Origin: Myxococcota bacterium
Lineage (GTDB): Bacteria > Myxococcota_A > UBA9160 > UBA4427
Length of the DNA: 64,000 nt
Assembly: GCA_028278345.1 (NCBI GenBank)
Contig: JANQEL010000235.1
Location: 62,001-126,000, forward strand
Reading direction: 5' to 3'
The notes beneath the pieces were generated by a model. That model had not been told where the DNA came from. It saw only the letters and a list, made by a program, of their open reading frames with translations, and did no database searches. Made by a program: the position numbers and the translations under genes. The number at the start of each line of letters is the position of its first letter. Positions within the stretch are counted from its first letter, which is position 1. Positions 46,386 through 55,845 of the stretch are shown here, piece after piece.

Positions 46386-47186
46386 TCAGTCGTCCAGCCC
46401 GAACACCTGCTCGATCGGGTAGAGCCCGGGCGCTTTGCCGACCAACCACGCCGCCGCGCGCACCGCGCCGCTCGCGAAGTGCTCCCGCGTCGCAGAGCGG
46501 TGGATCAGTTCCACGCGCTCGCCATTGCCGACGAACATGACGGTGTGCTCGCCGGCATTGTCGCCGCCGCGGAGCGTCTGCACGCCGATCGCGTCGACCG
46601 GGCGTTCGCCGGTATCGCCCGCCCGTTCGAGGACGAGCTTCTCCTCCAGCGACACGCCTCGCCCTTTGGCGACGGCTTCGGCCAGAAAGAGCGCCGTGCC
46701 ACTCGGCGCGTCCCGCTTCTTGTTGTGGTGGATCTCGAACAACTCCGCATCGAACTGGGGACCGAGCCGGCGACTCGCTTCCCTCGAAAGCCAGCCCAGC
46801 ACGTTCACCGCGAGCGAGAAGTTCGGCGCGTGCACCACGGGGATGCGCTGCGCCATCGCTGCGATCTCGCCGCGCTCCTCTGCGCTGAACCCGGTCGTCC
46901 CCGTCACGTACGCCACGCCCCCATCCGCCGCAGCGTGCAGATTCGCGAGGGTCGAAGCGGGGATCGAGAAGTCGATCACCACGTCGTAATCGGCCAGCGC
47001 CTTCTTTACGTCGTCGGTGACCGCGACTCCGTTCTCGAGCTCACGCCCGACCTCCGGGTGCCCGGGCCGCTCGAGAGCCGCGCCGAGCACCAAATCTGCG
47101 TGGGCTTCCACCTGGCTGCGCACCTGTTCGCCCATGCGCCCGAGGGCACCGACGACGAGTACGCGGTGCGCGTTGCTGCTGGCCAC
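46386..47186 (-). CDS. dapB: 4-hydroxy-tetrahydrodipicolinate reductase
   Basis: The 266-residue enzyme reduces the DapA product with NAD(P)H in lysine and meso-diaminopimelate synthesis. It has the nucleotide motif 'VVGALGRMGEQV', 'VVIDFSIPAST', 'VTGTTGF', and the catalytic 'EIHHNKKRDAPSGTAL'. The GTG start overlaps the dapA stop (TAGTG). It is last in the argH-lptM-dapF-dapA-dapB run. Confidence 0.97.
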   Translation of the reverse strand: MASSNAHRVLVVGALGRMGEQVRSQVEAHADLVLGAALERPGHPEVGRELENGVAVTDDVKKALADYDVVIDFSIPASTLANLHAAADGGVAYVTGTTGFSAEERGEIAAMAQRIPVVHAPNFSLAVNVLGWLSREASRRLGPQFDAELFEIHHNKKRDAPSGTALFLAEAVAKGRGVSLEEKLVLERAGDTGERPVDAIGVQTLRGGDNAGEHTVMFVGNGERVELIHRSATREHFASGAVRAAAWLVGKAPGLYPIEQVFGLDD

Positions 47187-48058
47187 TAGAGAATCCCCAC
47201 TTCTTTGAGCACGGTCTGAAGGCGATCGCGGTTGGGCTGCGTGATCTGCGTGAGCGGCAGGCGGATTTCGTCGTCCACCAATCCCATCAGCGCGAGCGCC
47301 GCCTTCACGGGGATCGGATTGGTTTCCAGGAAGAGTGCCCGCATCACGGGCAGCAACTGGAAGTGGATCTCGCGCGCACGCGCGAAATCGTTTGCCTGGG
47401 CGGCGCCGAACAGCTCGAGCATCTGCCTGGGTGCCACATTCGACGTCACCGCGATCGAACCCCTTCCGCCGATCGACATCAACGGTAGAAGCAGCGAGTC
47501 GTCGCCCGACAGTACGCTGAAGTCATCGGGGCAGGCCGCGATGAGATCGGAGATCTGGTCGAGATCGCCGCACGCTTCCTTCACGCCGACGATGCACTCG
47601 TGCTCGGCGAGCCGCGCGATCGTTTCGGGCAGCACGTTCGACGCCGTTCGACCGGGGATGTTGTAGAGCACGAGCGGCAAGCCCGTCTCGTCCGCGATCG
47701 CTTCGAAGTGATCGACCAGCCCCGCTTGCGTGGGCTTGTTGTAGTAGGGCGAGAGCAGGAGTGCGCCCGCGGCGCCGGCCGCCTTTGCGTGCTTCGTGAG
47801 ATCGATCGCTTCACGGGTGTTGTTCGAACCGGTTCCCGCGATCACGGGCACGCGCCCGTCGGCGGCCGAGATCACGATGTCGATCACGGCGTTGTGCTCA
47901 TCGTGCGAAAGCGTGGCGGACTCGCCCGTCGAACCGCACGGAACCAGGCCGGTGATACCGGCGGCGATCTGCTGATCGACCAACGCACGCAGCGCCGCCT
48001 CGTCGACCTTGCCGTTCTTGAAGGGAGTGATGAGTGCGGTGTAGATGCCTTCGAACAT
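47186..48058 (-). CDS. dapA: 4-hydroxy-tetrahydrodipicolinate synthase
   Basis: This 290-residue TIM-barrel aldolase condenses pyruvate with aspartate semialdehyde. The Schiff-base Lys is in 'CIVGVKEACGDLDQI' and the catalytic Tyr in 'VLYNIPGRTASN'; 'GSTGESATL' binds substrate. AAAGGAG eight bases upstream decides for the ATG at 48058 (MFEGIYTALITPF), not the one six bases earlier. It begins 14 bp after dapF. Confidence 0.97.
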   Translation of the reverse strand: MFEGIYTALITPFKNGKVDEAALRALVDQQIAAGITGLVPCGSTGESATLSHDEHNAVIDIVISAADGRVPVIAGTGSNNTREAIDLTKHAKAAGAAGALLLSPYYNKPTQAGLVDHFEAIADETGLPLVLYNIPGRTASNVLPETIARLAEHECIVGVKEACGDLDQISDLIAACPDDFSVLSGDDSLLLPLMSIGGRGSIAVTSNVAPRQMLELFGAAQANDFARAREIHFQLLPVMRALFLETNPIPVKAALALMGLVDDEIRLPLTQITQPNRDRLQTVLKEVGIL

Positions 48059-48072
48059 CTTCATATCTCCTT

Positions 48073-48939
48073 TCAAGCGCCCGCCGACGAGTCTTCGATA
48101 GTGCCGGTGAAGACTTCGGCGGCCGGGCCGGTCATGAGGACGGGTGCACCCGCATCCGCCCATTCGATTTCGAGTTCGCCGCCGCGCAGTTCGACGACGA
48201 CGCGGCGATCGACGACATCGCGCAACATGCTCACCACCGAGGCGGCGCAGGCGCCGCTCCCGCAGGCCAGGGTCTCCCCCGTGCCGCGCTCCCAGGTGCG
48301 CTGGCGGAAGCGCCCGCGGTCTGTGATTTCGATGAACTCGACGTTCACGCGGTTCGGAAATACGGCGTGGTTTTCGATCGCCGAGCCCACTTCGTGCACC
48401 GGGTAGGCGTCGACATCGTCGACGACCACGACTGCGTGCGGGTTGCCCATCGACGCGGAGGAGAGCACCACCGTGCGCCCCGCCACGTCCAGCGAAACAT
48501 CGAGCACCGGGCCATCCCCCGACCCCAGGGTCGTCGGGATCTTCGCCGGCTCGAGCACCGGCAACCCCATGTCGACGCGGATCATGTCGTTGCCCGCCCA
48601 GCGGGGGCGCACGATGCCCGAGAGGGTCTCGACTTCGATCTCATCGCGGTCGGTGTGCGCGTGATCACGCAGAAACTTGTAGAACGCCCGAATCCCATTG
48701 GCGCACATCTCGACCTGGGAGCCATCGGCGTTGAAGATCTCCATGCGGAAGTCGGCATTCTGCGATTCGCGCACGATGAGGATCTGGTCGGCGCCGATGC
48801 CGAAGTTGCGGTCGGAGATCCGGCGGCTGAAGGCCGCGAAATCGGCGGGCATGGGGTCGCGAATCGCGTCGAGGACGACGAAGTCGTTCCCGGCGCCGTG
48901 CATCTTGGTGAAGGGAATGGATGTCGGGGTGGGGCTCAT
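48073..48939 (-). CDS. dapF: diaminopimelate epimerase
   Basis: The 288-residue enzyme converts LL- to meso-diaminopimelate for peptidoglycan and lysine. The catalytic Cys pair is present in 'VEMCANGIRAF' and 'TLACGSGACAASV'. 'KMHGAGNDFVVLD' is the N-terminal signature. It lies 167 bp after the small lipoprotein gene. The lysA decarboxylase often found in this cluster is not here. Confidence 0.97.
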   Translation of the reverse strand: MSPTPTSIPFTKMHGAGNDFVVLDAIRDPMPADFAAFSRRISDRNFGIGADQILIVRESQNADFRMEIFNADGSQVEMCANGIRAFYKFLRDHAHTDRDEIEVETLSGIVRPRWAGNDMIRVDMGLPVLEPAKIPTTLGSGDGPVLDVSLDVAGRTVVLSSASMGNPHAVVVVDDVDAYPVHEVGSAIENHAVFPNRVNVEFIEITDRGRFRQRTWERGTGETLACGSGACAASVVSMLRDVVDRRVVVELRGGELEIEWADAGAPVLMTGPAAEVFTGTIEDSSAGA

Positions 48940-49106
48940 GGCTTTCGATCCTATGGCATCTGTCGGTTGGCTTCGAGTTCACTGCGTGACGCCGCGCACG
49001 GCTCGTCCGTGGGTGGCGCCGAGGGGGATCCGGAAGTCGCACGCCCGCCGTGGCGGGGCGGCACTCCGGGGCAAGGGCGTTCGCGTCGTAGAGGCGGGCG
49101 AACGCC

Positions 49107-49274
49107 CTAGCGCTTCGCGCCTTCCTTGCGCTTCGCCTCGTCTTCGGAGTCGTGCGCTTCGGCGGCCGCGGGCACATCGGAGTAGACGCGCTCGGGCCGG
49201 CCGTACTTCCCGCAAGCGAGCGCAAAGCACAGGAGGCCACAAACGAGCGCGAGCTGTGTCGTTCGCAGCGGCAT
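49107..49274 (-). CDS. lptM: LptM-like small lipoprotein
   Basis: This 55-codon gene is too short for the ORF track. It reads MPLRTTQLALVCGLLCFALA followed by CGKYGRPERVYS and a charged tail, ending EGAKR. A lipoprotein signal with the lipidated Cys in 'LACGKYGRP' matches the LptM/YifL pattern (C-G-x-x-G-P-L-x-x-P), a lipoprotein assisting LptD maturation. Its ATG overlaps the argH stop (TGATG). Position next to argH and dap genes, as in other Proteobacteria, supports the call. Confidence 0.8.
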   Translation of the reverse strand: MPLRTTQLALVCGLLCFALACGKYGRPERVYSDVPAAAEAHDSEDEAKRKEGAKR

Positions 49275-50740
49275 CAGGCCTCGCCTCCGGCGTCTTCCGC
49301 CTTCGCGGCTTCGAGCGCGCTCGCCTCGGCGGCGAGCTCGCGCGCCGTGGTTGCGAGGGCATCGCTCACACGATCCCGCGAAGTTCCGCCCACGAGATCG
49401 CGCCGCGCGAAGCTACGCTCGAGATCCAGGAGCTCCGCCGCCGAAGCCGTGAAGGCCGGATGGAACTCCGCCATCTGCTCTGCGCTGAACGAATCGAGGG
49501 CGATGCCCTCCTGGGTGCAGCGCCCGACCATCTTGCCCACCACTTCGTGAGCCTCGCGGAAGGGCACCCCCTCGCTCACCAGGATCTCGGCGAGATCGGT
49601 GGCCAGCAGCATGGGGTCGTTCGCGGCTTCGGCCATCGCGCCAACGCGCACCTCGAGGGTCGCGAAGCTGCCGCTCAGCACTTCGAGGCAATCGCGCAGG
49701 GTCTCGGCCGAATCGAAGAGCGGCTCCTTGTCTTCCTGCATGTCGCGGTTGTAGGTGAAGGGAAGGCCCTTCATCGTCGTGAGCAGCGAAACCAGGTTGC
49801 CGATCGCGCGCCCGCTCTTGCCGCGCACGATCTCCGGCACGTCGGGATTCTTCTTCTGCGGCATCAGGCTCGAACCCGTCGAGTAGGCATCGGCGAGTTC
49901 GATGAAGCCGAACTCGCTGCTCGACCACAGCACGAGCTCCTCGCTGATGCGCGAGAGGTTCACCATGCAGATCGCCGCCGCCGAGAGGAACTCGAGCAGC
50001 AGATCCCGCGAAGCCACCGTATCCATGCTGTTGCGCGTGGGCGCTTCGAAGCCCAGCGCCCGAGCCGTATGGTCGCGATCGAGTGGCAGCGTCGAACCGG
50101 CGAGGGCGCCCGAGCCCAGCGGGCTGAATCGAATGCGCGCGCGCAGGTCGGCGAAGCGCTCGGCATCGCGCGTGAGCCCTTCGACATAGGCGAGCCAGTG
50201 GTGCGCCAGCCGCACGGGTTGGGCACGCTGCAGATGGGTGTAGCCGGGCAGCACCGTGTCGACGTGCTCGCCCGCCCGCTCGATCAGCACCTGGCGCAGC
50301 TCGAGCAGGCCGAGCTGTGCGGCGAGACTCGTATCCCGCAGGTACATCGCCGTATCGACGGCCACCTGGTCGTTGCGCGAGCGCCCGGTGTGGAGCCGAC
50401 CCGCCACCGCGCCGACGTTGGCGCGCAGCCGCGCTTCGATGTTCATGTGGATGTCTTCGAGGGCGGGATCGAAGGGGAAGCTCCCCTCTTCGATCTCTCG
50501 CGCGATGTCGTGCAGGCCGTTCACCAGGCTCTCGGCGTCTTCGGCCGGGATCAGCTTCGCGCTGGCGAGCATCCGCGCATGGGCGATCGACCCGCGGATG
50601 TCGTAGCGGGCGAGCGCCTTGTCGAAGTGCACCGACGCGCTGAACCGCTCGACCGTGGGATCGGTCTTGCCGCTGAAGCGACCACCCCAGGGTTTCGCGA
50701 CCCCGCGGGCTTCGCCTTCTTTCTTCTTGCTGCCACTCAT
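49274..50740 (-). CDS. argH: argininosuccinate lyase
   Basis: The 488-residue enzyme cleaves argininosuccinate to arginine and fumarate. It carries 'AGRLHTGRSRNDQVA', the family signature 'GSSLMPQKKNP', and 'YTHLQRAQP'. I start at ATG 50740 (MSGSKKKEGEARG); the ORF-track start at 50899 adds a Pro/Arg-rich leader that is probably untranslated. It heads the lysine/DAP cluster. Confidence 0.96.
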   Translation of the reverse strand: MSGSKKKEGEARGVAKPWGGRFSGKTDPTVERFSASVHFDKALARYDIRGSIAHARMLASAKLIPAEDAESLVNGLHDIAREIEEGSFPFDPALEDIHMNIEARLRANVGAVAGRLHTGRSRNDQVAVDTAMYLRDTSLAAQLGLLELRQVLIERAGEHVDTVLPGYTHLQRAQPVRLAHHWLAYVEGLTRDAERFADLRARIRFSPLGSGALAGSTLPLDRDHTARALGFEAPTRNSMDTVASRDLLLEFLSAAAICMVNLSRISEELVLWSSSEFGFIELADAYSTGSSLMPQKKNPDVPEIVRGKSGRAIGNLVSLLTTMKGLPFTYNRDMQEDKEPLFDSAETLRDCLEVLSGSFATLEVRVGAMAEAANDPMLLATDLAEILVSEGVPFREAHEVVGKMVGRCTQEGIALDSFSAEQMAEFHPAFTASAAELLDLERSFARRDLVGGTSRDRVSDALATTARELAAEASALEAAKAEDAGGEA

Positions 50741-50967
50741 TGGGATGCTCAGGAGCCGTCGTCGGGCGACCGGCTCGTCGGGCTGCGATTCGCGCTGTTC
50801 CTCGGGGGCAGGTGGGGGAGACCCGCGCGGCCGAGAAGTTCGACGAATCGAACCGGAGTTTCGAACCCGGGTACTCTCGCGGTTTCCAACCGCAACCACA
50901 AGCGCGGGCAGGGTTTTGGTCTGCGCGAGGGGGTGGCTGCTAGGGTTGGCCCCGGGGGAGGGAAGGT

Positions 50968-53526
50968 TTGGCCGCTCGCGAGTCAGGGCGCAAGAAAGCC
51001 GCGCGGAAGAAGGTGGCCGCTTCGAGCGGGGCTGCGCGGAAGGCTTCGCGAAAGGCCCCGCGCAAGAAGGCTGCTCGAAAGAAGGCCGCTGCCCGCAAGG
51101 CCCCGCGTCGCAAGGGCGGGAGTGGCGGCGGTCGCGGCCGCGGGCCGGGCGTCATGACCTGGCTGGTTCGCGCGCTCGTGATCGGTGGCTTCGCGGTGGG
51201 GCTGTGGACTTCGTCGTGGTTGCTCTCGCTCGATCGCATCGTGGTCGATCGCTTCGAAGGCCAGCGCTTCGTCGTGCCCTCGAAGGTGTACTCGGCGCCG
51301 AGCATCCTCTACCCCGGCCTCGACGCCGAGCTGATCGACCTGCGCGGAACACTCGCGCGCGCGGGCTATCGCGAACAGACCGAAACGACCGGGCGCGCAC
51401 TTCGCCCGGGGCTCTATCGCTGGAAGGGCAATCGGCTGCGCGTCTACCTGCGGGCCTTCAGTCATCCGACCCGCCCCGAACCCGCGCGCGACATCGTGAT
51501 CCGCTTCGAGGGCAACACGATCGCCGAAATCCGCGAGCTGCCGCGTTCGCGCGAAGTGGGTGCCGTGCTGCTCGAGCCCGAACTCGTCGGCGCCTACTTC
51601 GGTAGCGATCGCGAGCAGCGCGAACTCATCGAGATCGATCGCATCCCCCAGCATCTCGTCGACGCCGTGCTCGCGGTGGAGGATCGCCGCTTCGCGAGCC
51701 ACCACGGCGTCGATCCCACGCGCATCGTGGGTGCCGTGATCGCGAACCTTCGCGCGGGCGGCGTCGCGCAGGGGGGCAGCACCCTCACCCAACAGCTGGT
51801 GAAGAACTTCTTCCTCACGCCGGAACGAACGCTGCGCCGCAAGGTGACAGAGGCCGTGATGGCCCTGATCGTCGAGGCCCGTTACTCGAAGCGGCAGATC
51901 CTGCAGAGCTATCTCAACGAGATCTATCTTGGGCGGCGCGGCAGCACCTCGGTGCACGGAGTGGGGGAGGCTTCGCGTTACTACTTCGGCAAGACGGTGG
52001 GCGAACTCGTGCCGGCCGAGAGTGCGCTGCTCGCGGCCATCATTCAGAGCCCGAACCGACTCTCACCCCATCGCAACCCCGAGCGCGCGCGCGAGCGGCG
52101 CGATCTCGTGCTCGAGTTGATGCGCCGCCAGGGGCGCCTCGATCTGGCGGCCTTCAACGCGGCGCGCGCCACGCCCCTCGATGTCGCGACCCCCATCTCC
52201 GACTCGGGGGATGCCCGCTACTTCCTCGACTTCCTGCGACGCCAGCTCCCCGAGGCCTACGACAAGGAGCTGCTGCAGACCGAGGGCCTGCGCATCTACT
52301 CGACCCTCGACTCGCGTCTGCAACGCGCGGCGGTGCGCGCACTGCAGAACGGCCTGGCGTCGATCGAGGACAACAATCCCGAGTTGGTCGCCGGGGATTC
52401 GAATGGGCGGCTACAGGGTTGCTTGATCGCGATGCGCCCGCAAACGGGGGAGATCGTCGCGCTGGTGGGCGGGCGCAGCTATGGCGAGTCGCAATTCGAT
52501 CGCTGCACCCAGGCCCGACGCGCGGCGGGTAGCGTGTTCAAGCCCTTCATCTACCTCGCGGCGCTGGAGGCCAGGGATGCCCCACCCACCGCCACCATGG
52601 CGACCTTCCTCGACGACAGCCCCCTCGAGATCGAGACCCGCGATGGTCTGTGGACTCCGCAGAACTATGACCACGAGTTCCGCGGCCGCGTACCGATCCG
52701 CACCGCGATTGAACGTTCGCTGAACGTGCCCTCGGTGCGCCTCGCCCTCGACGTCGGCATCGATCGCGTGGCCGACATGGCGCACCGCATGGGGGTGAAG
52801 AGTCGTCTCCCGCGGGTACCGAGCCTGGCGCTCGGCACGGCCGACGTATCGCCCCTCGAGATCGCCCGCGCCTACGCGACGCTCGCGAGCGGGGGCATCC
52901 GCCCGACGCCCCATACCTTCGAAGACCTCACCGCTGACGACCGCACCCTCGAGCAGCGCCAACTCGAACTGCGCCAGGTGCTCGACCCCGGCCTTGCCTA
53001 CCTCGGGGTGTCGCTGCTCGAGGGCGTGGTCGATCGCGGCACTGCGGCGCGACTGCGCTGGATGGGGCTCGAAGGTGCAATCGCGGGCAAGACGGGCACC
53101 ACCGACGACGAGCGCGACCTGTGGTTCGTGGGTTTCACGCCGGAACTGGTGGCCGTGGTGTGGCTCGGCTTCGACGAGCCGCGCAGCATCGGCGTTTCGA
53201 GCAGCGCGGGGCCGCTGCCCATCTGGGCTTCGTTCATGAAGGAAGCCATGGGCAAGCGCATGCGCGGCATGTTCATCCCGCCGCGCGGAGTCGAGCAGCT
53301 GGAAATCGACCCGGAGTCGGGGGCGCTCGCGCTATCGGGGTGTCCCGAAAGAAAGACCGAGGTCTTTCTCTCGGGCACGGCGCCCCAGCAGATCTGCGAC
53401 GGCCGGCTGCGTGCCTACGCTGGGGACGATCGCGATGAACGCATTCGCCGCGTGCGCGAACAACGAAAGCGTCGCCGAGACGAAAGCGCCCCGGGCCTGT
53501 TCGGCTGGATACGCGATCTTCTGTGA
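50968..53526 (+). CDS. mrcB: bifunctional penicillin-binding protein 1B type
   Basis: The 852-residue class A PBP starts with TTG after GGGAGGGAAGG. A 60-residue Lys/Ala/Arg-rich cytoplasmic tail ('ARKKAARKKAAARKAPRRK') precedes one membrane helix and a UvrB-like domain-2 region ('VVPSKVYSAPSILYPG'). The GT51 glycosyltransferase ('VEDRRFASHHGVDPTRI', 'GGSTLTQQLVKN') and transpeptidase ('AAGSVFKPFIY', 'SLNVPS', 'GKTGTTDD') follow. All catalytic motifs are intact. It polymerises and cross-links peptidoglycan. It is divergent from argH. Confidence 0.93.
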   Translation: MAARESGRKKAARKKVAASSGAARKASRKAPRKKAARKKAAARKAPRRKGGSGGGRGRGPGVMTWLVRALVIGGFAVGLWTSSWLLSLDRIVVDRFEGQRFVVPSKVYSAPSILYPGLDAELIDLRGTLARAGYREQTETTGRALRPGLYRWKGNRLRVYLRAFSHPTRPEPARDIVIRFEGNTIAEIRELPRSREVGAVLLEPELVGAYFGSDREQRELIEIDRIPQHLVDAVLAVEDRRFASHHGVDPTRIVGAVIANLRAGGVAQGGSTLTQQLVKNFFLTPERTLRRKVTEAVMALIVEARYSKRQILQSYLNEIYLGRRGSTSVHGVGEASRYYFGKTVGELVPAESALLAAIIQSPNRLSPHRNPERARERRDLVLELMRRQGRLDLAAFNAARATPLDVATPISDSGDARYFLDFLRRQLPEAYDKELLQTEGLRIYSTLDSRLQRAAVRALQNGLASIEDNNPELVAGDSNGRLQGCLIAMRPQTGEIVALVGGRSYGESQFDRCTQARRAAGSVFKPFIYLAALEARDAPPTATMATFLDDSPLEIETRDGLWTPQNYDHEFRGRVPIRTAIERSLNVPSVRLALDVGIDRVADMAHRMGVKSRLPRVPSLALGTADVSPLEIARAYATLASGGIRPTPHTFEDLTADDRTLEQRQLELRQVLDPGLAYLGVSLLEGVVDRGTAARLRWMGLEGAIAGKTGTTDDERDLWFVGFTPELVAVVWLGFDEPRSIGVSSSAGPLPIWASFMKEAMGKRMRGMFIPPRGVEQLEIDPESGALALSGCPERKTEVFLSGTAPQQICDGRLRAYAGDDRDERIRRVREQRKRRRDESAPGLFGWIRDLL

Positions 53527-53583
53527 CCGACCTGACGGTTCGCGCATTCTACGATGCAGCAGCGTCTGAAAAGGAGCCGATTC

Positions 53584-54093
53584 GTGGAGTTTGTGTATCG
53601 CTTGGCCGCGATATCGATGCTGACGCTGAGTCTCGCGTGTGAACACCTGGGCGGCGGCATGAGCGAGTTCGAGCCGATGCGTGTCTCTTCGCTGACAGCA
53701 GAAGGCGACGCTGCGCGACGAGCATCCCTGCGGCTGGTAGTCGAAGGGCTCGACGCCGATATCGCGGGCGAGCCGAGTCGTGCCCACGCGCGCTATCAGC
53801 GCGCGCTCAACGTCGACATCAACAACCCCTGGGCGTATCTCGCCATCGCGCGTCATCACGTGGAGGCCGGAGATCCGACGAGGGCACTGCAGTTCCTCGA
53901 TCGGGCCGAATCACTTCTCCGTATGCAAGGTGAGTTAGCCGACGAAGTTGCGGTTCATCTCGATGGGTTGAGGGGAGGAGCCCTCTATGACGCGGCAGAT
54001 CACGAAGGGGGTGCGCCGCTACTCGATCGTGCACGCGAACGCGCACCGCGCATCTGGGGCGATGGCGCGCTGCAGGCCGAAGAACTCCGCTAG
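53584..54093 (+). CDS. TPR-like lipoprotein
   Basis: I start at GTG 53584, which has AAGGAG seven bases upstream; the track start at 53554 lacks one. The 169-residue product has a lipoprotein signal ('MLTLSLACEHLGGG') and a TPR pair ('SRAHARYQRALNVDINNPWA' and 'TRALQFLDRAESLLRMQG'). It follows PBP1B by 57 bp and may be an outer-membrane partner of peptidoglycan synthesis, in the manner of LpoB, though there is no sequence similarity I can claim. Confidence 0.75.
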   Translation: MEFVYRLAAISMLTLSLACEHLGGGMSEFEPMRVSSLTAEGDAARRASLRLVVEGLDADIAGEPSRAHARYQRALNVDINNPWAYLAIARHHVEAGDPTRALQFLDRAESLLRMQGELADEVAVHLDGLRGGALYDAADHEGGAPLLDRARERAPRIWGDGALQAEELR

Positions 54094-54552
54094 ACACAAC
54101 GCACCGCAAATTGGGCGATTCATTCTCGTCCATTCTGGGTATGATCGTGCGCCCTCGGCGACACCCGGTGCACGAAGTGAGGCCGACGTTCACGCGTCCC
54201 GCGCCACGCCTCGGGTCTAACCCCCGGGTGCTTCGTTCGACGTCTCGATGTAGCGAACGTGTTCGAACGTCGCGCATCACGACTGTACGGACCGGCTTCG
54301 TCGTACGTCGCAATGGGTGGGCGATCGAGTCGGTACCAAGCGTGGATTCATCGCGTACGTGCGATGCACGCTTTCGCAACGGCTCGCATTGCGTGCCATC
54401 GACGCGTGTTGTGCGACGCTCGCGACGTCGGGCGATGCGCTCGAAAGTTTTCGAAATAAAGTTGGCAAGAGAAAATTCGTTGTGGATCGCATCGCTCGCA
54501 TCGCAAGTTTCATCGCGCGATTCGAATTCAAAGAACTGACAGTGACGAATCG
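54094..54552. other. 459 bp intergenic region
   Basis: I see no supported gene. Base composition becomes more AT-rich toward 54440-54560, and short CGAACG/GTTCG half-sites recur near 54250-54300. It leads into the promoter of the IclR gene. Confidence 0.4.
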
Positions 54553-54580
54553 TTGACAGTCGCGCGCGCCGTGCGATAAG
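54553..54580 (+). promoter_or_regulatory. candidate promoter of the IclR gene
   Basis: Perfect -35 TTGACA (54553-54558) and -10-like GATAAG (54575-54580) have 16 bp spacing, about 106 bp before the IclR start. Confidence 0.5.
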
Positions 54581-54686
54581 TAGTCATGTCTTTCGGCAAC
54601 GATGTTTGCTCCGATGAACCTTCGCACCGCCCGTTTCCCCAGCGACTTCCCCCCACAAACCCCCAGCATCCGAGAGCAGCCCTTTC

Positions 54687-55469
54687 ATGACGAAATCGAA
54701 GAGTGACTACTCGATCCAGACGGTGAGCAATGCCCTGCGTGTCCTCGAAGTCTTCTCCGACGAAGACGAGATCGGAGTGAGCGACCTCTCGCGCCGCTTG
54801 AGTCTTCACAAGAACAACGTGTTTCGTCTATTGGCCACCCTGGAGGAGAACGGATACATCGAGCAGAGCGCGAAGAGCGAGCGCTATCGCCTGGGCACCG
54901 GCTGCCTCGAGCTCGGCCGCGCCTACTCGCGCAGCAACCCCCTGCTGCGAACCGCTCGTCCCTTCCTGGAAGCCCTCTGTGAGGAGCTCGGCGAGACCGT
55001 CCACATCGGGACGCTGCGCGGCTACGAAGTCGTCCACCTCGATAGCGAGCAGCCCGAGCAGCTGGTGATGACGTCGTCGCGCGTCGGCCAGCGCCTGCCC
55101 GCGCACACCACCGCACTCGGCAAGGTGATGTTGGGTTCACTCGATGCCGATGCCCGCGAGAACTACATCCGCGACGTGCTGGCCACCGAGGATGGGTCGC
55201 GCCGCACCGAACACAGCATCAGCGATCCCCACAAATTCCAGGAGCACGTCTCTTCGGTGGCGATCAAGGGGCACGCGGTCGACATGGAAGAGTGCGAGAT
55301 CGGCCTGCGCTGCGTGGCGGCCCCCGTACACGACGCCAGCGGTCGCGTGGTGGCGGCGATCTCGGTCTCGGCCCCGAGCTTCCGCTTCAAGGAGAGCCAC
55401 ATGCTCGACAAGGTGGTGCCGGTGGTGGAAGACGCGGCCGAGCGGCTCAGCCACAGCCTCGGGCAGTAG
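54687..55469 (+). CDS. IclR family transcriptional regulator
   Basis: The 260-residue regulator has an N-terminal winged HTH ('GVSDLSRRLSLHKNNVFRLL') and an IclR effector domain ('TVHIGTLRGYEVVHLD', 'LPAHTTALGKVMLG', 'GLRCVAAPVHDASGRVVAAI'). Such regulators sense small organic acids. It is monocistronic with a strong terminator 43 bp downstream, and malic enzyme is the next gene, a plausible but unproven target. Confidence 0.95.
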   Translation: MTKSKSDYSIQTVSNALRVLEVFSDEDEIGVSDLSRRLSLHKNNVFRLLATLEENGYIEQSAKSERYRLGTGCLELGRAYSRSNPLLRTARPFLEALCEELGETVHIGTLRGYEVVHLDSEQPEQLVMTSSRVGQRLPAHTTALGKVMLGSLDADARENYIRDVLATEDGSRRTEHSISDPHKFQEHVSSVAIKGHAVDMEECEIGLRCVAAPVHDASGRVVAAISVSAPSFRFKESHMLDKVVPVVEDAAERLSHSLGQ

Positions 55470-55511
55470 GCCCGCCGAGCACATCCCCCCTCCACACTCA
55501 CCCCGAAATCA

Positions 55512-55551
55512 CGGAGCGGTCGCGCGAATTCGCGCGGCCGCTCTGTCTTTT
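55512..55551 (+). terminator. strong intrinsic terminator after the IclR gene
   Basis: A stem of about 13-15 pairs (GAGCGG-U-CGCGCG / CGCGCG-G-CCGCUC) with an AATT loop is followed by TCTTTT. The only non-Watson-Crick pairs are G-U on the plus strand. Confidence 0.9.
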
Positions 55552-55718
55552 GACGGGCAATCAGCCGATCCCGATGGCGGATGACGGCGAAACAACTTGC
55601 TTCCGGGGCTCGAACCCGTCAGGTGGTCTGATAGAATCCGGTTTCATTTTCCGACCCCCGGCGAGAGCATCACGAGCACCGGGAGTCGAGGCCGCGGAAT
55701 ACAAGTAGAAAGTCTCTG

Positions 55719-55737
55719 ACCGGATCTCCCATCCGGT
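55719..55737. promoter_or_regulatory. inverted repeat ACCGGAT-CTCCC-ATCCGGT upstream of malic enzyme
   Basis: Perfect 7 bp arms lie 108 bp before the malic enzyme start; a related half-site AATCCGGTTTC lies at about 55636. It could be an operator for an organic-acid regulator or a leader hairpin. The rest of 55552-55845 has no gene. Confidence 0.45.
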
Positions 55738-55845
55738 TCCCCAGAGTCGCGGTATCTCCCCAAAGAAACCGAACGTGAACAACAAGCGCATCGCAAGCCG
55801 GCCCCAGCGGTTCCTGCGGTCTATGCGGCATAGGGAAGACTCCTC

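Noticed and set aside
50840-50900. tRNA-like segment (GGTTCGAAAC on the minus strand near argH)
   Set aside because: There is a T-arm-like sequence but no 7-base anticodon loop, D-arm or matching acceptor stem. It is argH leader.
48698-51157. 819-residue plus-strand ORF across dapF, lptM and argH
   Set aside because: The Arg/His/Ala-rich translation is the antisense of argH and neighbours, which carry family signatures.
55580-55650. tRNA-like GGGTTCGAGCCCCGG on the minus strand before malic enzyme
   Set aside because: The T-arm has a mismatch and no pairing acceptor strand or anticodon arm exists upstream.
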